64,000 bases of DNA, from the NCBI GenBank assembly GCA_016808115.1, contig JAEQBH010000667.1, positions 186,001 through 250,000 on the forward strand, written 5' to 3'. Below, piece after piece: positions 60,933-64,000 of this stretch. The stretch's first letter is position 1, and each line of letters opens with the position of its first letter. Position numbers and translations under genes: made by a program. Origin of the DNA: Tetrastigma voinierianum (lineage: Eukaryota > Streptophyta > Magnoliopsida > Vitales > Vitaceae). The notes under the pieces were generated by a model. The model was not told the DNA's origin, ran no database searches, and saw only the letters and a list, made by a program, of their open reading frames with translations.

Positions 60933-63900
60933 TGTCACGCCCGATTCTGTCCCACCCGACAAGCCGATCCGAACTCAAGTTCGTCGCAGACTGCATAATC
61001 GGACTTTTTACCCGATTTTTTAAAGTCGATTTTGCACTCATGGTATGACCTAGCATCTTATAAATGTAATCAAAACATCATATATATTAAGAGCACACCT
61101 GAGTGGTGTCCATCAAATCTGCACACATATAACTGAGTCCCATTTACAAATACAAAATCGTATTTTCACATTTACAAATCGTAGCACTAACCTACATGTA
61201 GTGAACCCATAAGTGTGTCGACCCGGCCTGTATGCTGATGTTCTCCTCGTGACTGCCACGGATTAAACCCGTGCTAAGCTTTACTTAGTGGAAACACTTT
61301 ATACAAAAAAACATAAATACGTATAAATGCATCAGGTATCAATATCAAGATCACATAATGAACTGCACAACTACCAGCTTATACGCACTTATGCTTATTC
61401 GCATCAATACTTATCACATTGATCTTATACTTACCAGAATAGCACTTATGGCAAGACTTCATCCTTATTTGGATCTTATACTCACAGCACTCATTCTTAT
61501 CCCGTACTTATAGCAATCGTATCTTATACTTATAGCAAGACTTATTCTTATTCGCATCTTATACTTATTCAGATCTCCCAAAGGACATTTATTATATACT
61601 TGAACTTCTTTTCAGACTCGATATTTATCTCCGTAGATACATATTTATACTTATGTTTGTAATTGTATATACTTATTTAGCTCCAAATGACATACATTAT
61701 CGGAACTTATACTCGATACTTGTCCCGCACTTATACTTATTTCGATTCTCCCATGGGAGTTGTATGTAAACCTATGCTTATACAGAAAAATTTTAAATTA
61801 GGTATGGGCATTTATATCTATCTCAGATCTCCGTAGGGAGCTGGCGTAACTTATACTTATTCTACTTGAGTTTACCACTTGCTCGAGGTACCCGGTTGCA
61901 CTGGCTGTGATTACAACGTGATAATGGATTTTGGCGAATCCTAATCTTATGCCAGAGTACCAAGAAGTACTACTCTGATCAATTGTCCGCTTGATACCAA
62001 CTTGTTTCGCATCATATCCCAACAAGCCTAGGTTACGATACCTATACTACAATGAGTACCCAGAGTGTCAATAAGTCTGAATGTATCGAATCATATTACA
62101 TACAAGGTCAAATTAGACGTATGTAGATACATACCAGATATGGACATTAGTCCATAGCAAAAAGTAAATCAATTATGTGATATATACAAGTGAACTGTAG
62201 TTACGACTGGACTTATACTTATTTTACAGAACTTGTACTTATTTTACCTGATACGAGTAAATTCGTAGTACTACCGAGTTTATCCTTATCCTAAGTTTAT
62301 ACGGATACCTTAGGGTACTGGCTGTAATTAATCATGCAGAGTACCCGTAGTAATTCGTAGAATTTATATTTGCTACGTAGATACTGGGTATTCTCAGATT
62401 ATACGCAGAGCTATCCTGGTCTTACTTATCTTCTACTTGTACACTGTAGTTTATTCTGGCACACTTGATCTTATCCCGGTATTACTTCAGCATATACATA
62501 AATTCCTGATTTTACACATGTATTACGCATCTTATACATGTCTTATGTGAGTATATACTTGTCTTACGGATCTTATATCGGGTTCACCAACTTATTCTCA
62601 GATTAAGGTACTGAAAATATAAGTCGAACATATCGTGAATCATATTTACATACAAGGTCAGATCAGACGTATGTAGATACATACCAGATATGGACATTAG
62701 TCCATAGCAGGTACAGATCATTGAATATATTATGTTATCAAGTAAAATCGTAAAGGCGCATCTGACTGTGATACTTATTTTAAGGTAACCAGACTTATTT
62801 TACTGACACGAGAGTACCAAGAGGTGACACCAGCTATACTTATTTTACTGATACGAGAGTACCTTTAGGTACTACTGGACTTATTCTTGTTTTATCGATA
62901 CGGAGCAAATCTCAGATGTACTACCGGACCTATACTTATTCGAATCCCGTGAGAGCTAGCAGTTTCTTCCTTATACGTAACGATACTTATAATGTACTGC
63001 ATGTTCATTCAGGAGGACCCTTAGGAGTTACGAGCTTAATCGCATACGTGAGTACCCTCGTAGATACGACAGAACTTAATCGTAAACAGAGCACCCGTAG
63101 GGTACGGCGGTAACTTAAGCAGATACAGGAGTACCCCAGAGGCACTACGTAACTTAATCGGGGGTAATAGTGAGTACCGAGGCACTACGTGCACGCATAC
63201 AAGAGGTACATTCAAATCTTACACTTATTCTTTTATTCGTCTTATCATATGTCTATCCCATCACCTAGACCAATTATATGAATTGAAGAGACGCAAGACA
63301 ATAAGTACCCGGTTAAATGATATGCATCAAGCCAGCACTATACAAGACGGCTCACCACGCTATCAGAGGCAGTACCAATAGAGTGCCTGAGCACCGACCA
63401 GGACGTGTCGCCACGCAACAAGAGCGCCAGAAAGATTCAAACAGGGAGTGCCGACAATCAAAACGCACAACCACGACAGAGTGCCGTATGACTCTGGGTG
63501 AGTGCCAAGGACCGTCACACGTCCACTTATTCATTCTTCTGGCCCCAGGTAATGCCATTTTCATACGTCAGAACTTATAACCTTTCTTAATCATGACTCT
63601 ATGATCACGGCGATTAACATTCACAATCATGTTCAGTTCATATTTCATCAGTTATGTTTCATATCCTATTCGTGCCATGCCTATTCCATATGGCATTTCA
63701 GATACTTATACAGGAATACTAATGTATTCACACACCATTCATGTATTCTTGTTCCTCGATGAATCAATCCTTACTTAGAAATTGGAATGATCAACTGATC
63801 TATCCAACTCAAGTTATGGCATTTTCATGCCAACTAGCTCACATCGACATCCGAGGACAGTTGCAATAGGTTCATTTTCCAGTGCTCTGTCTCATATTTG

Positions 63901-64000
63901 GCACTGATTCTCCTGTACTCCTTGAATTTAAGGTGCTAAGGATTCTGCTCCAATTTGGAATCACTTTAAATCGACACTAAATCTAAGATACATCCAAAAC
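60933..64000 (-). repeat. Family A LTR copy 4, reverse orientation, cut by window edge
   Basis: It begins on the plus strand with TGTCACGCCC at 60933 (an LTR end CA on the minus strand) and is inserted in, or recombined with, the integrase of the Athila-like element. Reverse-complement matches to copy 1 at 1-4111 are seen at 61262-61295 (taaagcttagc context) and 63810-63960 (tttggcatgaaaatgcc-type, then 'ccttagcacctta'-type). The centre (61380-63230) is filled with irregular 'cttatacttatt' and 'gagtaccnnnaggtac' repeats, unlike the 102-bp array of copy 1. ORFs here lack domains. Confidence 0.6.
62088..62710 (+). repeat. Direct repeat 550 bp apart within LTR copy 4
   Basis: 'tacaaggtca' then 'gacgtatgtagatacatacc' and 'agatatggacattagtccat' occurs at 62101-62159 and 62651-62709 with very few differences, so a roughly 550-bp segment was probably duplicated. 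The material between has diverged by further short repeats. Confidence 0.8.

Overview
This is a stretch of plant nuclear DNA, almost certainly from a eudicot. It holds one convincing protein-coding gene with five GT-AG spliced coding exons, set in AT-rich, transposon-filled DNA. Nothing bacterial, organellar or viral was seen. The wording of a minus-strand retroelement ORF near 57-58.8 kb, and its GCGAAATTTCGC motifs, resemble repeats I remember from grapevine (Vitis). A Vitaceae origin is therefore a reasonable but unproven inference.

Layout. 1-15.7 kb: a scrambled pile of Ty3/gypsy sequence. It contains long LTRs of one family (1-4111, 4112-6244, and 10112-12304 in reverse), a decayed plus-strand gag-pol (6609-8976), a second-family LTR on the minus strand (8977-10111), a pol tail with polypurine tract (12305-12833) and an LTR of a third family (12834-15684). 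15.9-21.8 kb: a small inverted-repeat element, then the minus-strand gene for a nitrate transporter of the NRT1/PTR family, NPF7.3/NRT1.5 type, with its short promoter. 21.8-23.9 kb: a small LTR element without coding capacity, lying directly behind that promoter. 24-52.6 kb: no gene that I can support; MITE-like and fold-back elements, SINE-like fragments, several 100-500 bp tandem duplications, three satellite-like arrays and a G-depleted repeat. 52.6-53.0 kb: a LINE ORF1 fragment. 54.6-60.9 kb: a decayed minus-strand Athila/Tat-like Ty3 element with 3' LTR, polypurine tract, an extra ORF in the env-like position and an integrase. 60.9-64 kb: a further copy of the long LTR family seen at the left edge, in reverse orientation.

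The transporter appears intact and probably acts in loading nitrate into the xylem, by homology. Its upstream region is compressed to about 480 bp by the small LTR element, which may therefore affect its expression. All other coding-looking sequence is retroelement debris with stops and frameshifts. I found no new multi-gene system. The most unusual observations are the coding-free LTR element at the promoter, the extra ORF and palindromic GCGAAATTTCGC motifs of the Athila-like element, and the nearly G-free 0.9 kb repeat.
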